From Planomicrobium sp. CPCC 101110 (GTDB lineage: Bacteria; Bacillota; Bacilli; Bacillales_A; Planococcaceae): 64,000 nucleotides of DNA. Below are positions 1-8,628 of this stretch, piece by piece. Where the stretch lies: NCBI RefSeq assembly GCF_007859395.1, contig NZ_VOHD01000006.1:310001-374000 (forward strand), in the 5' to 3' direction. A program made the position numbers and the translations under genes. Below the pieces are notes generated by a model, which was not told the origin of the DNA, ran no database searches, and was given only the letters and a program-made list of their open reading frames with translations. The number at the start of each line of letters is the position of its first letter. The stretch's first letter is position 1.

Positions 1-1019
1 CGTTTGCAGGACCCTTATTGCTGGTGATGACCAGCAAAGTCGAACGCAAAAAATTATACCTTGCCTCTTTGTTCGTTTTCTTTCTTGGAAATATTTTGAC
101 CTATTTCAGCCCGAACTTTGCGTTTATGATGGCCGCAAGGGTTTTGACCGCTATCAGCACAGCGCTGATTGTCGTGCTATCCTTGACCATCGCAGCTAAA
201 ATAACTGCTCCTGCTTATCGCGCGAAAGCTCTGGGGCTGATTTATATGGGGATAAGTTCATCCCTTGTATTGGGAGTGCCGCTTGGCATCCTGATTTCCG
301 ACGCATTTGGCTGGCGCGTCATTTTTCTGGGAATTGCCGTGTTATCCATCGGCTCAATGGTGCTTATCTCCATGTTCTTGGAACGGATTCCCGGTGAAAA
401 CACGATTCCGCTTTCACAGCAGATCAAAGCGGTCGGCAGTCCGAAAATTGGAAGCGCACATTTGGCCACCTTGTTTATGCTTGCCGGCCATTATACGATT
501 TATGCTTATTTCACACCATTCCTGGAAACAGAGCTTCATCTGGGCTCGCAGTGGATCAGTTTGTGTTATTTGATATTCGGAATCGCGGCTGTCAGCGGCG
601 GGGCAATCGGCGGCTCCCTTGCAGATGCGATCGGTGCTCCTAAAAGCATCATCATTGTCATCAGCGCCTTTGCGTTTGTCCTTTTCCTGCTGCCGATAAC
701 TACATTCTCAATGGCCGTATTCATCCCCATGATGATTGTTTGGGCGGCATTAAGCTGGAGTTTGGCGCCGCCTCAGCAAAGCTATTTGATCCAGACCGAT
801 CCTGCATCGTCCGATATTCAGCAGAGCTTCAACAATTCCGCCTTGCAAATCGGCATTTCGCTTGGATCTGGAATCGGCGGCATTGTGCTGAACCAAACCG
901 GTTCCGTTTCTTCCGTCGCCTGGGTTGGCAGCATCATCGCCATACTCGCTTTGCTCTGTGCAGCGTACTCGATAAGCAGGCCTGCTATCGCAAGAAGCCC
1001 TGCCCCTTTCCATAAATAA
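1..1019 (+). CDS. MFS transporter, DHA1-type exporter (5' end outside the window)
   Basis: This is the C-terminal part of a major facilitator superfamily permease. The open frame runs in from the window edge and reads FAGPLLLVMTSKVERKK, which resembles the conserved TM2-TM3 cytoplasmic loop region. The true start therefore lies upstream and the internal TTG/ATG codons near base 20 are not starts. About ten hydrophobic segments remain, with an RVLTAISTALIVVLS segment and the PLGILISDAFGWR signature typical of DHA1 drug/purine/arabinose efflux proteins (AraJ, PbuE, YdhL-like). Substrate cannot be assigned. It is followed by a perfect hairpin terminator and faces a convergent gene. Confidence 0.85.
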   Translation, partial: FAGPLLLVMTSKVERKKLYLASLFVFFLGNILTYFSPNFAFMMAARVLTAISTALIVVLSLTIAAKITAPAYRAKALGLIYMGISSSLVLGVPLGILISDAFGWRVIFLGIAVLSIGSMVLISMFLERIPGENTIPLSQQIKAVGSPKIGSAHLATLFMLAGHYTIYAYFTPFLETELHLGSQWISLCYLIFGIAAVSGGAIGGSLADAIGAPKSIIIVISAFAFVLFLLPITTFSMAVFIPMMIVWAALSWSLAPPQQSYLIQTDPASSDIQQSFNNSALQIGISLGSGIGGIVLNQTGSVSSVAWVGSIIAILALLCAAYSISRPAIARSPAPFHK

Positions 1020-1065
1020 ATGAAAACATTCCTTGCATAAACATGGTTCAAGTCATATTTAAAAC

Positions 1066-1108
1066 GGAAAAGCACAGCTTGCTGCGTGGCAGCAAGCTGT
1101 GCTTTTCC
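1066..1108. terminator. Bidirectional intrinsic terminator
   Basis: Perfect 19-bp inverted repeat (1066-1084 with 1090-1108) around a 5-nt loop, with A-rich and T-rich flanks. It lies between the converging MFS gene and the SRPBCC gene. Confidence 0.85.
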
Positions 1109-1226
1109 TATTACTCCGAAACAAGTTGTGCATGCAGTCCTCGGAATTCATAGAGAATGTTGTGTATATAGAACAGGCTTATACCTGTGATCAGAAAATC
1201 CCTGCAACTTGCAGAGTCTGCCAATT

Positions 1227-1682
1227 TCATTTTTTCTGTTCTGCTATCTTTTTCAGTCCGATTGCCCGATCTTTTATAAACGCGTTCATATATTTCTCTA
1301 AAAAAAGCCTGTCAGCCAGTTTTCCGGCAATGCCAAAAGGCGATTTATAATCAAAGTTGTCCCGCATGATGGTTCCTTTGCCGCTTCTTATGAATTCATG
1401 CGTATGGATAAAAGAATGGAAAGCCCCTTTAACCATAGTATCCGTGAATTTGTAAGGGCGCTCCATCTGAATAATCTTCGCTGTCAACTTTTGCTTTACG
1501 CCGAGATGGACAGCTTCCCATGTCACACTATCCCCGTTTTCCATAAGGCCGGTTGTCACGCCTGCCACTGCTTTTTCTTTAGTCTTTGATGCAGTCTCAG
1601 TATGAACATCGACGTTTCTCGCCAAATCAAAACACACCTCAATCGGGGCTTCTATATAAATCTCATAAGCGATAACCGGCAT
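1227..1682 (-). CDS. SRPBCC family protein
   Basis: A 151-residue protein with the START/Bet v1-like (SRPBCC) layout. It has an N-terminal strand IEAPIEVCFDLARNVDVH, a central GDSVTWEAVHLGVKQKLTAK stretch, and a C-terminal helix (ADRLFLEKYMNAFIKDRA). Such proteins form a deep hydrophobic ligand cavity; the ligand is not predictable here. The start at 1682 has an AAGGCGGTG ribosome site. The gene stands alone and converges on the MFS gene. The family call is firm and the function unknown. Confidence 0.75.
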   Translation of the reverse strand: MPVIAYEIYIEAPIEVCFDLARNVDVHTETASKTKEKAVAGVTTGLMENGDSVTWEAVHLGVKQKLTAKIIQMERPYKFTDTMVKGAFHSFIHTHEFIRSGKGTIMRDNFDYKSPFGIAGKLADRLFLEKYMNAFIKDRAIGLKKIAEQKK

Positions 1683-1824
1683 TTTCCCACCGCCTTTCTT
1701 TATGCAGCAGACCTGATTCCTAAGCTCTTGCCTGCTTTTAAAGACTTTTCAGCCTTTGAAAAGACAATGGAAAGAAGCCCAGTAATCTTGCCCTTTCTTC
1801 AATGGCATCATCGGTGCGTTCTGC

Positions 1825-2520
1825 TTATTTTGAAGATTCAAGGATGAATACCATGTAGCCTTCATCTTTCTCAAAATCCCAGTCAAAAAAAGTTTCCCGG
1901 ATTTTTCTGTTCAAAGCCGCCTCTACATCGACCGCTTTTATCGCCTTATGTTCCAAAGGGCGTTTGGCAATCCGCAGCTCTTCTTCAAAACCGTTTTTGA
2001 TGAGCTCCCTTTCAAGTTCCACTAAAATTTTTGATCGCTTGATCATTATGGTCCGGTCGCTTAGCCAGACAATCTCTGTCGCTTCAGGCAATTTTTCTAC
2101 ATTCCTGCTTGCCTCTTCAATTTTTCCATACAGCTCTTTTTCGTTCACATCTTCAGGCCAATCAAAAGATTCTCCTGGAACTGGCTGCTTTAAAATTCCA
2201 ATGAGAAGTCCGGTCTCCGTTTCAAGGGACCAATCGGCGTAAATATCCCTCACTTCCAGCTGCGCTATTTCATTCAGCGTCTTGATGATGTCCTCACTTA
2301 TATCGCGCATGAGCAAATCCCTCGTTTTTATCACACGATTCTGTTCGTTTTGCTTTATGAGGATCTTTTCCATGGGAGCTAAAAACCCGCGAAGATGGAT
2401 GGTAAGAAATTCGGACTGGAGGGTGACATATACGGAAGTTGGCCCCTTTCCAAAATGCTTTCGCATGAGTGTGGATATATATCCCCCTATTTCAGATTGC
2501 AATTGTCTCTCCGTATTCAT
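1825..2520 (-). CDS. MpsC-like (DUF2294) protein, copy 2
   Basis: A 231-residue soluble protein made of two related halves, each a DUF2294/MpsC-type domain. The signature DIYADWSLETETGLLIGIL near residue 110 reappears as ETFFDWDFEKDEGYMVFIL at the C terminus. In Staphylococcus, MpsC is associated with the MpsAB membrane-potential/bicarbonate system, but its own role is unresolved. The start at 2520 has an AAGGAGG site. An open frame extends further upstream, but it would overlap the neighbouring gene's stop. It lies 46 nt after its paralogue, so the two are probably one transcript. No mpsA or mpsB gene is visible nearby. Confidence 0.75.
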   Translation of the reverse strand: MNTERQLQSEIGGYISTLMRKHFGKGPTSVYVTLQSEFLTIHLRGFLAPMEKILIKQNEQNRVIKTRDLLMRDISEDIIKTLNEIAQLEVRDIYADWSLETETGLLIGILKQPVPGESFDWPEDVNEKELYGKIEEASRNVEKLPEATEIVWLSDRTIMIKRSKILVELERELIKNGFEEELRIAKRPLEHKAIKAVDVEAALNRKIRETFFDWDFEKDEGYMVFILESSK

Positions 2521-2566
2521 CTGGAAGCCTCCTTCGATAGTTACACATGGATATGAATAGGACCGT

Positions 2567-3256
2567 TTAGTTTTCCAGCACCAAAACCATGTAAGCCTTG
2601 TCTGCTGCAAAATTCCAATCAACAAACAATTCTTTGACCTTCTTTTTCATCACAGCTTCTTCGTTGAGGGATTCCATCAAGCGATGTTCCAAAGGCCGCT
2701 TAGCTAACCGCAATTCTTCAGCTGCGCCATTCATGACCAGCTCTTTTTCAACATCGACCATTATGCCTGACCGTTCAATCAGGAGTATGTAATCATTAAG
2801 GCGGTAAATTTCAATCTCATCAGGAACTTTTTCTGTTTTCCGGCTGATATCAATGATTTTCTCTTTCAACTTTCTTTTGTCTTCTTTTTCCTGCCATGCG
2901 GTTGGATTCTTGTGTTCATTTCCGCCCATTACAGCGATTAACATGCCCGTCTTGTTTTCAAGGTTCCAGTCCGCGTATACTTCTTCCACCGTTTCACCGA
3001 CGATTGCCGAAAGATTCTTCCGTATATCGGCTTTCCAGCCTTCCACGATCAAGTCTCTTGTTTCCAAGATGCGCTTTACTTCATTGCGTTTGATGAATGT
3101 TTCTTCCGTTGGAAAGCTGAAGTCCAGGAGATGGATAATGATGAATGGCTTTTGGATGATTGTTTCAGCGGATGAAAGACTGGCATCAAACTCCTCGATC
3201 AGTTTCCTGGAAATAAAATGGCTAATTTCCTCTGTATGCAGCTGTTCTTTTTCCAT
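2567..3256 (-). CDS. MpsC-like (DUF2294) protein, copy 1
   Basis: A 229-residue paralogue of the next gene downstream with the same two-domain structure. EVYADWNLENKTGMLIAVM lies in the first half and ELFVDWNFAADKAYMVLVL closes the second. The shared RLAKRPLEH segment near residue 175 shows the pair arose by tandem duplication. A GAGGGG site precedes the ATG at 3256. Family knowledge points to a partner role for MpsAB-type cation or inorganic-carbon systems. Nothing here indicates a substrate. Confidence 0.75.
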   Translation of the reverse strand: MEKEQLHTEEISHFISRKLIEEFDASLSSAETIIQKPFIIIHLLDFSFPTEETFIKRNEVKRILETRDLIVEGWKADIRKNLSAIVGETVEEVYADWNLENKTGMLIAVMGGNEHKNPTAWQEKEDKRKLKEKIIDISRKTEKVPDEIEIYRLNDYILLIERSGIMVDVEKELVMNGAAEELRLAKRPLEHRLMESLNEEAVMKKKVKELFVDWNFAADKAYMVLVLEN

Positions 3257-3425
3257 CCTGCTATACCCCTCTCCCTAAAGGCTGAAAGTGAATGATCCAT
3301 CAAATAAAAATAGAACAATTCTTCCCAAGCAATCGTTCTGCTTTATGGTTGTGAATACATTTTTCGTATACCCTAAGATTTGCCGTGTAATCCTTAACAA
3401 GCTGTATTCACCTGTTATAAACACT

Positions 3426-3459
3426 AAGCGCGGCCAGCGGCACTACACAAGCCGCGCTT
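3426..3459. terminator. Possible terminator for the OsmC gene
   Basis: A 9-bp GC-rich stem (AAGCGCGGC with GCCGCGCTT) around a 16-nt loop, just beyond the stop of the OsmC gene. The T-tract is weak. Confidence 0.4.
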
Positions 3460-3482
3460 TCCACACAAACTGGGCCTTATTC

Positions 3483-3914
3483 CTATAAGGTTTCAACATC
3501 TTTTGCAGGTGCCTCGTTGAGAATATACTTGTACCGGACTTTGGCATTGATCGAATGAACCACTGTGCAGTAAGTTTCGCTTGATAATTTTATCGCTCGT
3601 CTGACCTTATCTTCTGGAAGATCTCCTTTAATATGATATGTGATTGTCATGTCTGTAAAACGTTTTGGATGTGCCTCAGCGCGCGATCCGTCAATATCGA
3701 TGAAAAAATCCTCTATCTTCAATCGCATTTTTTCCAGTACGAACACAATATCCATTCCCGTACAAACAGCTGCGGCGTGCAAAAGAACTTCAGGAGGGCG
3801 CGGCCCCCTGTTTTCCCCACCGCTCTCTGGCCCGGCATCCAACAAGACCATATGTCCGGATTCCGTCTTGCCGCTGAATGCCATTCCACCGTCCCAATTC
3901 AAAGTAGCTTTCAT
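3483..3914 (-). CDS. OsmC family peroxide reductase
   Basis: A 143-residue OsmC/Ohr superfamily protein. The two redox cysteines are visible: Cys51 in AAVCTGMD and Cys116 in ETYCTVVHS. PRPPEVLLHA precedes the first as in OsmC/YhfA-type proteins. Family members reduce organic hydroperoxides in the cytoplasm using these thiols. This one lacks the Ohr-specific features I know, so it is better called OsmC-like than Ohr. The start at 3914 has GGAGAATG upstream. It is monocistronic with its own terminator-like hairpin. Confidence 0.85.
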   Translation of the reverse strand: MKATLNWDGGMAFSGKTESGHMVLLDAGPESGGENRGPRPPEVLLHAAAVCTGMDIVFVLEKMRLKIEDFFIDIDGSRAEAHPKRFTDMTITYHIKGDLPEDKVRRAIKLSSETYCTVVHSINAKVRYKYILNEAPAKDVETL

Positions 3915-4037
3915 ATTATCATTCTCCTTTTCTATGGTTCTTATTTCTCCAAACCCTTATGAAATGGTACAGCTATACTTTCCGCGGAGCACATCCGCTT
4001 TCCTGCTTCAACTAATCATTATCTGCCAAGAATGAAC

Positions 4038-4101
4038 AAAAAGGGCTTTCCAGGTCCGGCTCTGCAGCTTCAGTGCAATTCCGGAACTTAGAAAGCCTTT
4101 T
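4038..4101 (-). terminator. Terminator of the galactitol-type PTS operon
   Basis: An imperfect long hairpin. The outer stem AAAAGGGCTTTC pairs with GAAAGCCTTTT and an inner TCCGG pairs with CCGGA. On the minus strand it is followed by TTTTTG, directly downstream of the IIB gene. Confidence 0.55.
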
Positions 4102-4176
4102 AAAATGTGGACAAGCTGCTTTTGTTGATTTGATAGACATCAAGCGGAAACTACTTCTTCTTTCTATCCCTCCACT

Positions 4177-4461
4177 TTACCGCTTGATTTCTGCCAGCAC
4201 TTTTTCATACATGCTTTCAATTCCGATGCCGGTCAAAAGCGGAACGCCGTCAATCACTTTGTCTTTGATGTTATTCGGAACGAGTGTGGTGGACAAGATG
4301 ACATCGTAATCATCGATCCGCCCTATTTCATCACTGACTTTCGACTGATAGATTTTCACTTCCTGGCTCAAATTGTTTTCCTTTAGCCATTCCTCCACTT
4401 TTCCTTTCACGACTGTGGATGTCGCAATTCCCGTACCGCACATAATCAATAATTTTTTCAT
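4177..4461 (-). CDS. PTS galactitol-type EIIB component
   Basis: A 94-residue EIIB of the GatB family. The phosphorylatable cysteine is Cys8 in the N-terminal MCGTGIATSTV loop. It accepts phosphate from EIIA and passes it to the incoming sugar in EIIC. Its ATG follows the EIIC stop codon with no gap (TAAATG) and its ribosome site lies inside the EIIC gene, so the two are translationally coupled. The substrate could be galactitol or another polyol or pentitol; the family name does not fix it. Confidence 0.88.
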   Translation of the reverse strand: MKKLLIMCGTGIATSTVVKGKVEEWLKENNLSQEVKIYQSKVSDEIGRIDDYDVILSTTLVPNNIKDKVIDGVPLLTGIGIESMYEKVLAEIKR

Positions 4462-5823
4462 TTAAGCTTCCTCTCCTTCTAATCTTTCTTCTTTTTCCTG
4501 ATGCCGCTTCGGCCTGATTTTGTTTTGGTAGATCAAGCCCAAAAGTATGATGAGGCCCAATGCAATCATTCCATACCAGTTTAAAATTTTCGGAACCCAG
4601 ACGAATATGAAGGTTGTCCAAACCGCACCGTCGATCAAAGAAGAAATACTCGTGTTCGCGCCCATTTCAAAATTCGCGGCAATTGCGGATTGTGTAAAGA
4701 GCGGTGCTATCCAAGTCGCTATATACAAACCTACTCCGATATAGATAGTTCCGCCAATGACCGTTCTGACAATATTCCCCCTGAAAATCGGGACCATCAA
4801 GCAAATCAGGAACGGAATGGATGCCAAATCGGCAAAGGGCAGAACCGAGTTTCCAGGCAGCAAAACCGCCAAAAAAATCGTAATCGGAATCAGCAGAAGC
4901 GCGGATGACAAGACTGCCGGATGGCCGATCGCCAATGCGCTATCCATGCCGATATAAAGGTCTCTACCCGGAAAGCGCTTTTTAACAAACGCGCCCGCCG
5001 CTTCTGATACAGGGACAAGCCCTTCCATCAGCAAAGCAACCATTCTCGGGAGCAATACCATTACTGCAGCCGTCTGAATCGCCAGCTGCAAAATGCCTTG
5101 CACGTTATAACCCGCTAAAATTCCGATCAAAATCCCTATCAAAACACCGATGATCGTCGAATCCCCTAAAATGCCGAGCCTTTTCTGGATGGACTCCGGA
5201 TCGGCTTCCAGCTTATTGAAACCGGGAATCCGGTCAAACACCCAGTTCATCGGCAAGGCCACAAACGCTGAAGGCGCCGATGTACCGTGAGGGAACGTGA
5301 TATTTTGAAAGCCATAGAATCTCTCTATATACTTTGCCAGAACATCGGCCATCAAATAAAGCAAAAGCAGATGAACAATAATCGTAAGGACTCCCAGCCA
5401 GAAATCCGATGTAAGGGCGTAAACTAAAGAGCCGGTTAAAGCCACATGCCAAAAATTCCAAATGTCGACATTCAGCGTTTTTGTTAATCCGAAAGTCAGC
5501 AAAAGGATGTTCACTCCGACACCGAGCGGTATCGCCAAGCTTCCGAGGGATGTTCCGTATGCGATTGCGGCGGCGGCAGGCCATCCGACGTCGATCGTGT
5601 TCAGATCAAAACCGAAATTCTCGACCATCGCTTGAGCTGCTGGCCCTAAACTTTCCACCAGCAGACCGATGACCAAATTGATCCCCACAAACCCGATGCC
5701 GACAATCAAAGCGGCACGCAGCGCTTTGCCGGGTTTTGTCCCCAGTATCAATGCGAAAATAAAAATCAGGATAGGAAGCAAGACGCTAGCGCCCAAATCA
5801 ACGAACCATTGCAGAAAACCCAT
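4462..5823 (-). CDS. PTS galactitol-type EIIC permease
   Basis: A 453-residue polytopic membrane protein of the GatC family. It has a long hydrophobic N-terminal region, GTSLGSLAIPLGVGVNI, HGTSAPSAFVALPMNWV in the central loop and GMDSALAIGHPAV. It forms the sugar channel of the Gat-type PTS. I chose the ATG at 5823 because GGAGGAGG lies 5 nt before it; an upstream in-frame ATG at 5844 has no site. No dehydrogenase, kinase or aldolase for a polyol phosphate is adjacent, so the catabolic route must be elsewhere. Confidence 0.88.
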   Translation of the reverse strand: MGFLQWFVDLGASVLLPILIFIFALILGTKPGKALRAALIVGIGFVGINLVIGLLVESLGPAAQAMVENFGFDLNTIDVGWPAAAAIAYGTSLGSLAIPLGVGVNILLLTFGLTKTLNVDIWNFWHVALTGSLVYALTSDFWLGVLTIIVHLLLLYLMADVLAKYIERFYGFQNITFPHGTSAPSAFVALPMNWVFDRIPGFNKLEADPESIQKRLGILGDSTIIGVLIGILIGILAGYNVQGILQLAIQTAAVMVLLPRMVALLMEGLVPVSEAAGAFVKKRFPGRDLYIGMDSALAIGHPAVLSSALLLIPITIFLAVLLPGNSVLPFADLASIPFLICLMVPIFRGNIVRTVIGGTIYIGVGLYIATWIAPLFTQSAIAANFEMGANTSISSLIDGAVWTTFIFVWVPKILNWYGMIALGLIILLGLIYQNKIRPKRHQEKEERLEGEEA

Positions 5824-5943
5824 GAATTCTCCTCCTCCGTTCATACTGTCAAATATGCAAAGCTGTTGTTATATGGATCATCTTACTGCATGCTTATTTT
5901 TATAAAGAGTCCAAAAGGAATGGCCTGTGTTACAAGACGGCAA

Positions 5944-6393
5944 TCATGTTTTACTTTCGAGCAGCCTATTCAGCTGATCTGCATCTGAAACTGCAGTCAG
6001 CTGTTCCACAGTCCCTGGGTCCTGGAAAAGTCCGACCAGTTTTTGCAGCATATCCAACTGGCCCTGCGAACTATTCAGCGCTAGCATAAATACAATTTTC
6101 ACGTCGACAAGTTCGGCGCTTCCTCCCATGGCAGCAAACTTCACCGGATTTTTTAACGATGCAAAAGCAATTTTCGAGTCATGTACCATATCGCCGTCCG
6201 TGTGTGGTATTGCTACTCCAAAAGGCTCTGTCGGCAATCCTGTCGGAAACTCCTTTTCCCTTTGAAGGACGCTTTCGATAAACCCTTCTTTTACCACTCC
6301 ATGTTCTGTCAGCAGATTCCCCAAAACTTCCAAAACTTCCTCTTTCGAGCTTGCTTCTAGATTCAACACAATTAATTCTTTGTCCAATTTCAT
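5944..6393 (-). CDS. PTS EIIA component, fructose/galactitol type
   Basis: A 149-residue EIIA of the fructose/mannitol/GatA fold (PTS EIIA type 2). The phosphorylated histidine is His64 in FGVAIPHTDGD. It receives phosphate from HPr and donates it to the EIIB encoded two genes on. It is first in the operon IIA-IIC-IIB, with a 120-nt gap to IIC. A near-consensus cre box lies 145 bp upstream of the start, consistent with CcpA catabolite control. Confidence 0.88.
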   Translation of the reverse strand: MKLDKELIVLNLEASSKEEVLEVLGNLLTEHGVVKEGFIESVLQREKEFPTGLPTEPFGVAIPHTDGDMVHDSKIAFASLKNPVKFAAMGGSAELVDVKIVFMLALNSSQGQLDMLQKLVGLFQDPGTVEQLTAVSDADQLNRLLESKT

Positions 6394-6773
6394 AGGCAGC
6401 TCTCCCTTCAGTTGGTATAAAAATTCCTATGTATGCCAGCGGTATTTCCATGAAAATCTTGTATATGCTGCAAATTCAAAAATTAAAATCTGAACATCAT
6501 AAAAGTTTCATTCTCCGCGCAAACAACAAACTTTTTTATAAAGCGCTTTCAAAAGGACGCAATAAAGATGCAAAAATCTTAAAGGTTTGTTTCCCAAGGA
6601 TTCGCGCCTTACCTATATGTTCATTTTATTTAATTCGATAGACAGCCCTGCAATTCCTTTAAGCAGAAAAAACCACTTGCAGTGATTTAGTTTTGCTAAA
6701 CTTCTTTCGATTCAATTTCTGTTTTCTCATCCACTCAATACTGTTAATTTTATTGATTATATAATACGTAAAT
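6394..6773. other. Intergenic region upstream of the PTS operon
   Basis: AT-rich with no credible gene. It holds a cre-like box at 6538-6551 and presumably the PTS promoter. I see nothing else apart from the uppP terminator that follows. Confidence 0.5.
6538..6551 (-). promoter_or_regulatory. cre-like catabolite control site
   Basis: The minus strand reads TGAAAGCGCTTTAT and fits the CcpA consensus TGNAANCGNTNNCA except at the last two bases. It lies upstream of the PTS EIIA gene, where catabolite repression would be expected. Confidence 0.5.
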
Positions 6774-6810
6774 AAAGCAGCAGCCTTTCCGATAGACCGG
6801 CTGCTGCTTT
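6774..6810 (-). terminator. uppP terminator
   Basis: Perfect 12-bp stem AAAGCAGCAGCC / GGCTGCTGCTTT with a 13-nt loop, followed on the minus strand by a short T-rich tract. It sits just after the uppP stop. Confidence 0.75.
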
Positions 6811-6853
6811 AGAAGTGTCAGATATAATCGGAATAAGATTCGCCTAAAAAGTT

Positions 6854-7669
6854 CTAAAAGAATATCAACAAAAGCGCCCCGACAAAAATGCAATAATAAG
6901 TGAAGAGGGTCAACTTCCCTTTTTTCATGATGCCCATAAACCACCTCAAAGAGAAATAGGACATGATCAGCGTCGCGATAAAGGCAGCTGTGTAAGGAAT
7001 TGCCAATTCCGCTTTATCAGGTTCATCCCAAAAATCGGAAACTCCGAGAACCACCCCTCCTAAACTCACTGGTATGTAAAGCATGAAAGAAAACCGCAAA
7101 GCTGTTTCCTGGTTCAATCCTACGGCGATAGCCGAAATAATCGTCGATCCTGAACGGCTGATGCCTGGCGTCAAAGCAACAGCTTGCCCGAAGCCGATCA
7201 GGAAGGCGTCTTTGCCTGTCATGGTTTTTTCATTCTTGCTGCCTTCCCTGTTTCGAATCAGCCATAACGCAATTCCGGTCACAAACAACATGATTGCAAT
7301 AGTAGCCATACTGACGCTATCAGCTATGAAATCACTCAGAAGCAACCCCAGCAAACCCGCTGGGATTGAACCCACCATGATAAAGCAAATAAAACGGAAA
7401 TCGCTCTTGTATGTAGAATCCTTTGTTTTTATGTATTGCAAAGAATTGGCAGCCAGCCTTGCCGCATCTTTTCGGTAAACGAAAAGAATCGCCAATAAGG
7501 ACGCCGTGTTAGTCAAAATTGCAAACGTGAATCCTTGTTCCCCCAATCCTAAAAGCTGGCTTGCTATCATGACATGTCCGCTTGACGATACCGGAATCGG
7601 CTCAGTGAAGCCTTGGACAATGCCGATGATGATCATTTTAAATATTAATAGAATATCTGGATTCTCCAT
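6854..7669 (-). CDS. uppP: Undecaprenyl-diphosphate phosphatase
   Basis: A 271-residue integral membrane phosphatase of the UppP/BacA family. It dephosphorylates undecaprenyl pyrophosphate to recycle the lipid carrier for peptidoglycan and teichoic acid synthesis, and high activity confers bacitracin tolerance. Both family motifs are present: QGFTEPIPVSSSGH with Glu23 and His32, and the PGISRSGSTI phosphate-binding loop. The start at 7669 has AAGGAGG six bases upstream; a longer frame reaching 7873 crosses the divergent promoter region and is unlikely. It is transcribed divergently from a DedA gene, another envelope membrane protein. Confidence 0.93.
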   Translation of the reverse strand: MENPDILLIFKMIIIGIVQGFTEPIPVSSSGHVMIASQLLGLGEQGFTFAILTNTASLLAILFVYRKDAARLAANSLQYIKTKDSTYKSDFRFICFIMVGSIPAGLLGLLLSDFIADSVSMATIAIMLFVTGIALWLIRNREGSKNEKTMTGKDAFLIGFGQAVALTPGISRSGSTIISAIAVGLNQETALRFSFMLYIPVSLGGVVLGVSDFWDEPDKAELAIPYTAAFIATLIMSYFSLRWFMGIMKKGKLTLFTYYCIFVGALLLIFF

Positions 7670-7896
7670 ACTTCCTCCTTGGTTTTCATATACTATTAGT
7701 ACGAATTTGAAACCTCTTTGTTCCCATCGTCTTTTTGTTTCCCCTATTATTTCTGGATTTTCCCCTGAATGAATTAACATGGTATTCCTATGCTCTTCCA
7801 TAAACCTTATGTTATACTTCCTACTTTGTATGGAAAGAAACCACACAGGAATTTGTGTATTTCCAACTGGCATTCATTTATGGGAGGGGATTTGTT

Positions 7897-8487
7897 ATGG
7901 AAGTTCTGATCATGCAACTGATGGAGGCTCTTAAAGGGCTTTCCTATTTCGGGATTATGTTGGCGTTGACATTCGAGTTTGTGCCTGCAGAACTTGTACT
8001 GCCGCTGGCTGGCTATTGGGTGTTTGAAGGCGAACTGCTCTTGTATGGCGCAATTCTTGCAGGTTCAATTGGGGGAGTGCTTGGCCCGCTGACTTTGTAC
8101 GCACTTGGACGTTATGGCGGAAGGCCGATGGTATTGAAGTTCGGCAAATATTTTTTTGTTACAGAAGAGCATATGGATAAGTCGGACCAATTTTTCAAAA
8201 GGTATGGCGGCAGCGTCGCGTTTCTGGGGCGTTTTGCTCCCGGTGTCAGGACAGCCGTTTCAATTCCATGCGGCATGGCCAAAATGAACATCTGGAAGTT
8301 TATCATTTATACATACTTGGCAATGTTGCCAATTACAGCAATTTATGTTTATTTAGGCTACCGGCTTGGGACGCAATGGGAAATGGCTGGCGAAATGATG
8401 GGCAAGTACGCGAATTACATGCTGCTTCCACTTGCACTGATCTTCTTCTGGATGATTGCCAAAAGAAAAAAGCTGAAATTGCAATAG
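7897..8487 (+). CDS. DedA family membrane protein
   Basis: A 196-residue DedA/VTT-domain (SNARE-associated) protein. It has an N-terminal membrane segment with the acidic FEFVPAELVLPLAGYW region, then LGRYGG, and the characteristic FLGRFAPGVRTAVSIPCGMAKMN motif. DedA proteins are linked to lipid-carrier and phospholipid flipping and membrane homeostasis, including undecaprenyl phosphate translocation by UptA-type members. That makes its head-to-head position with uppP suggestive. A GGGAGGGG site decides the start at 7897. Confidence 0.88.
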   Translation: MEVLIMQLMEALKGLSYFGIMLALTFEFVPAELVLPLAGYWVFEGELLLYGAILAGSIGGVLGPLTLYALGRYGGRPMVLKFGKYFFVTEEHMDKSDQFFKRYGGSVAFLGRFAPGVRTAVSIPCGMAKMNIWKFIIYTYLAMLPITAIYVYLGYRLGTQWEMAGEMMGKYANYMLLPLALIFFWMIAKRKKLKLQ

Positions 8488-8492
8488 CCATA

Positions 8493-8528
8493 AAAAAAAG
8501 CCGCGAGATTTATCTGGCGGCTTTTTTT
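8493..8528. terminator. dedA terminator
   Basis: Perfect 12-bp stem AAAAAAAGCCGC / GCGGCTTTTTTT with a 12-nt loop immediately after the dedA stop. Confidence 0.85.
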
Positions 8529-8628
8529 GGGGGGCTGTAGCCCTTCTCTTTCCCGGCCGATTTTCCCTCTTTTGCTCAAATCGCCCAAAATCCTCAATAG
8601 GCCGAGCGGCTTGATGTGAAAACATTTT

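Noticed and set aside
1099..1350. Plus-strand 83-codon frame after the MFS gene
   Set aside because: It begins inside the terminator hairpin and overlaps the SRPBCC gene antisense, with no ribosome site.
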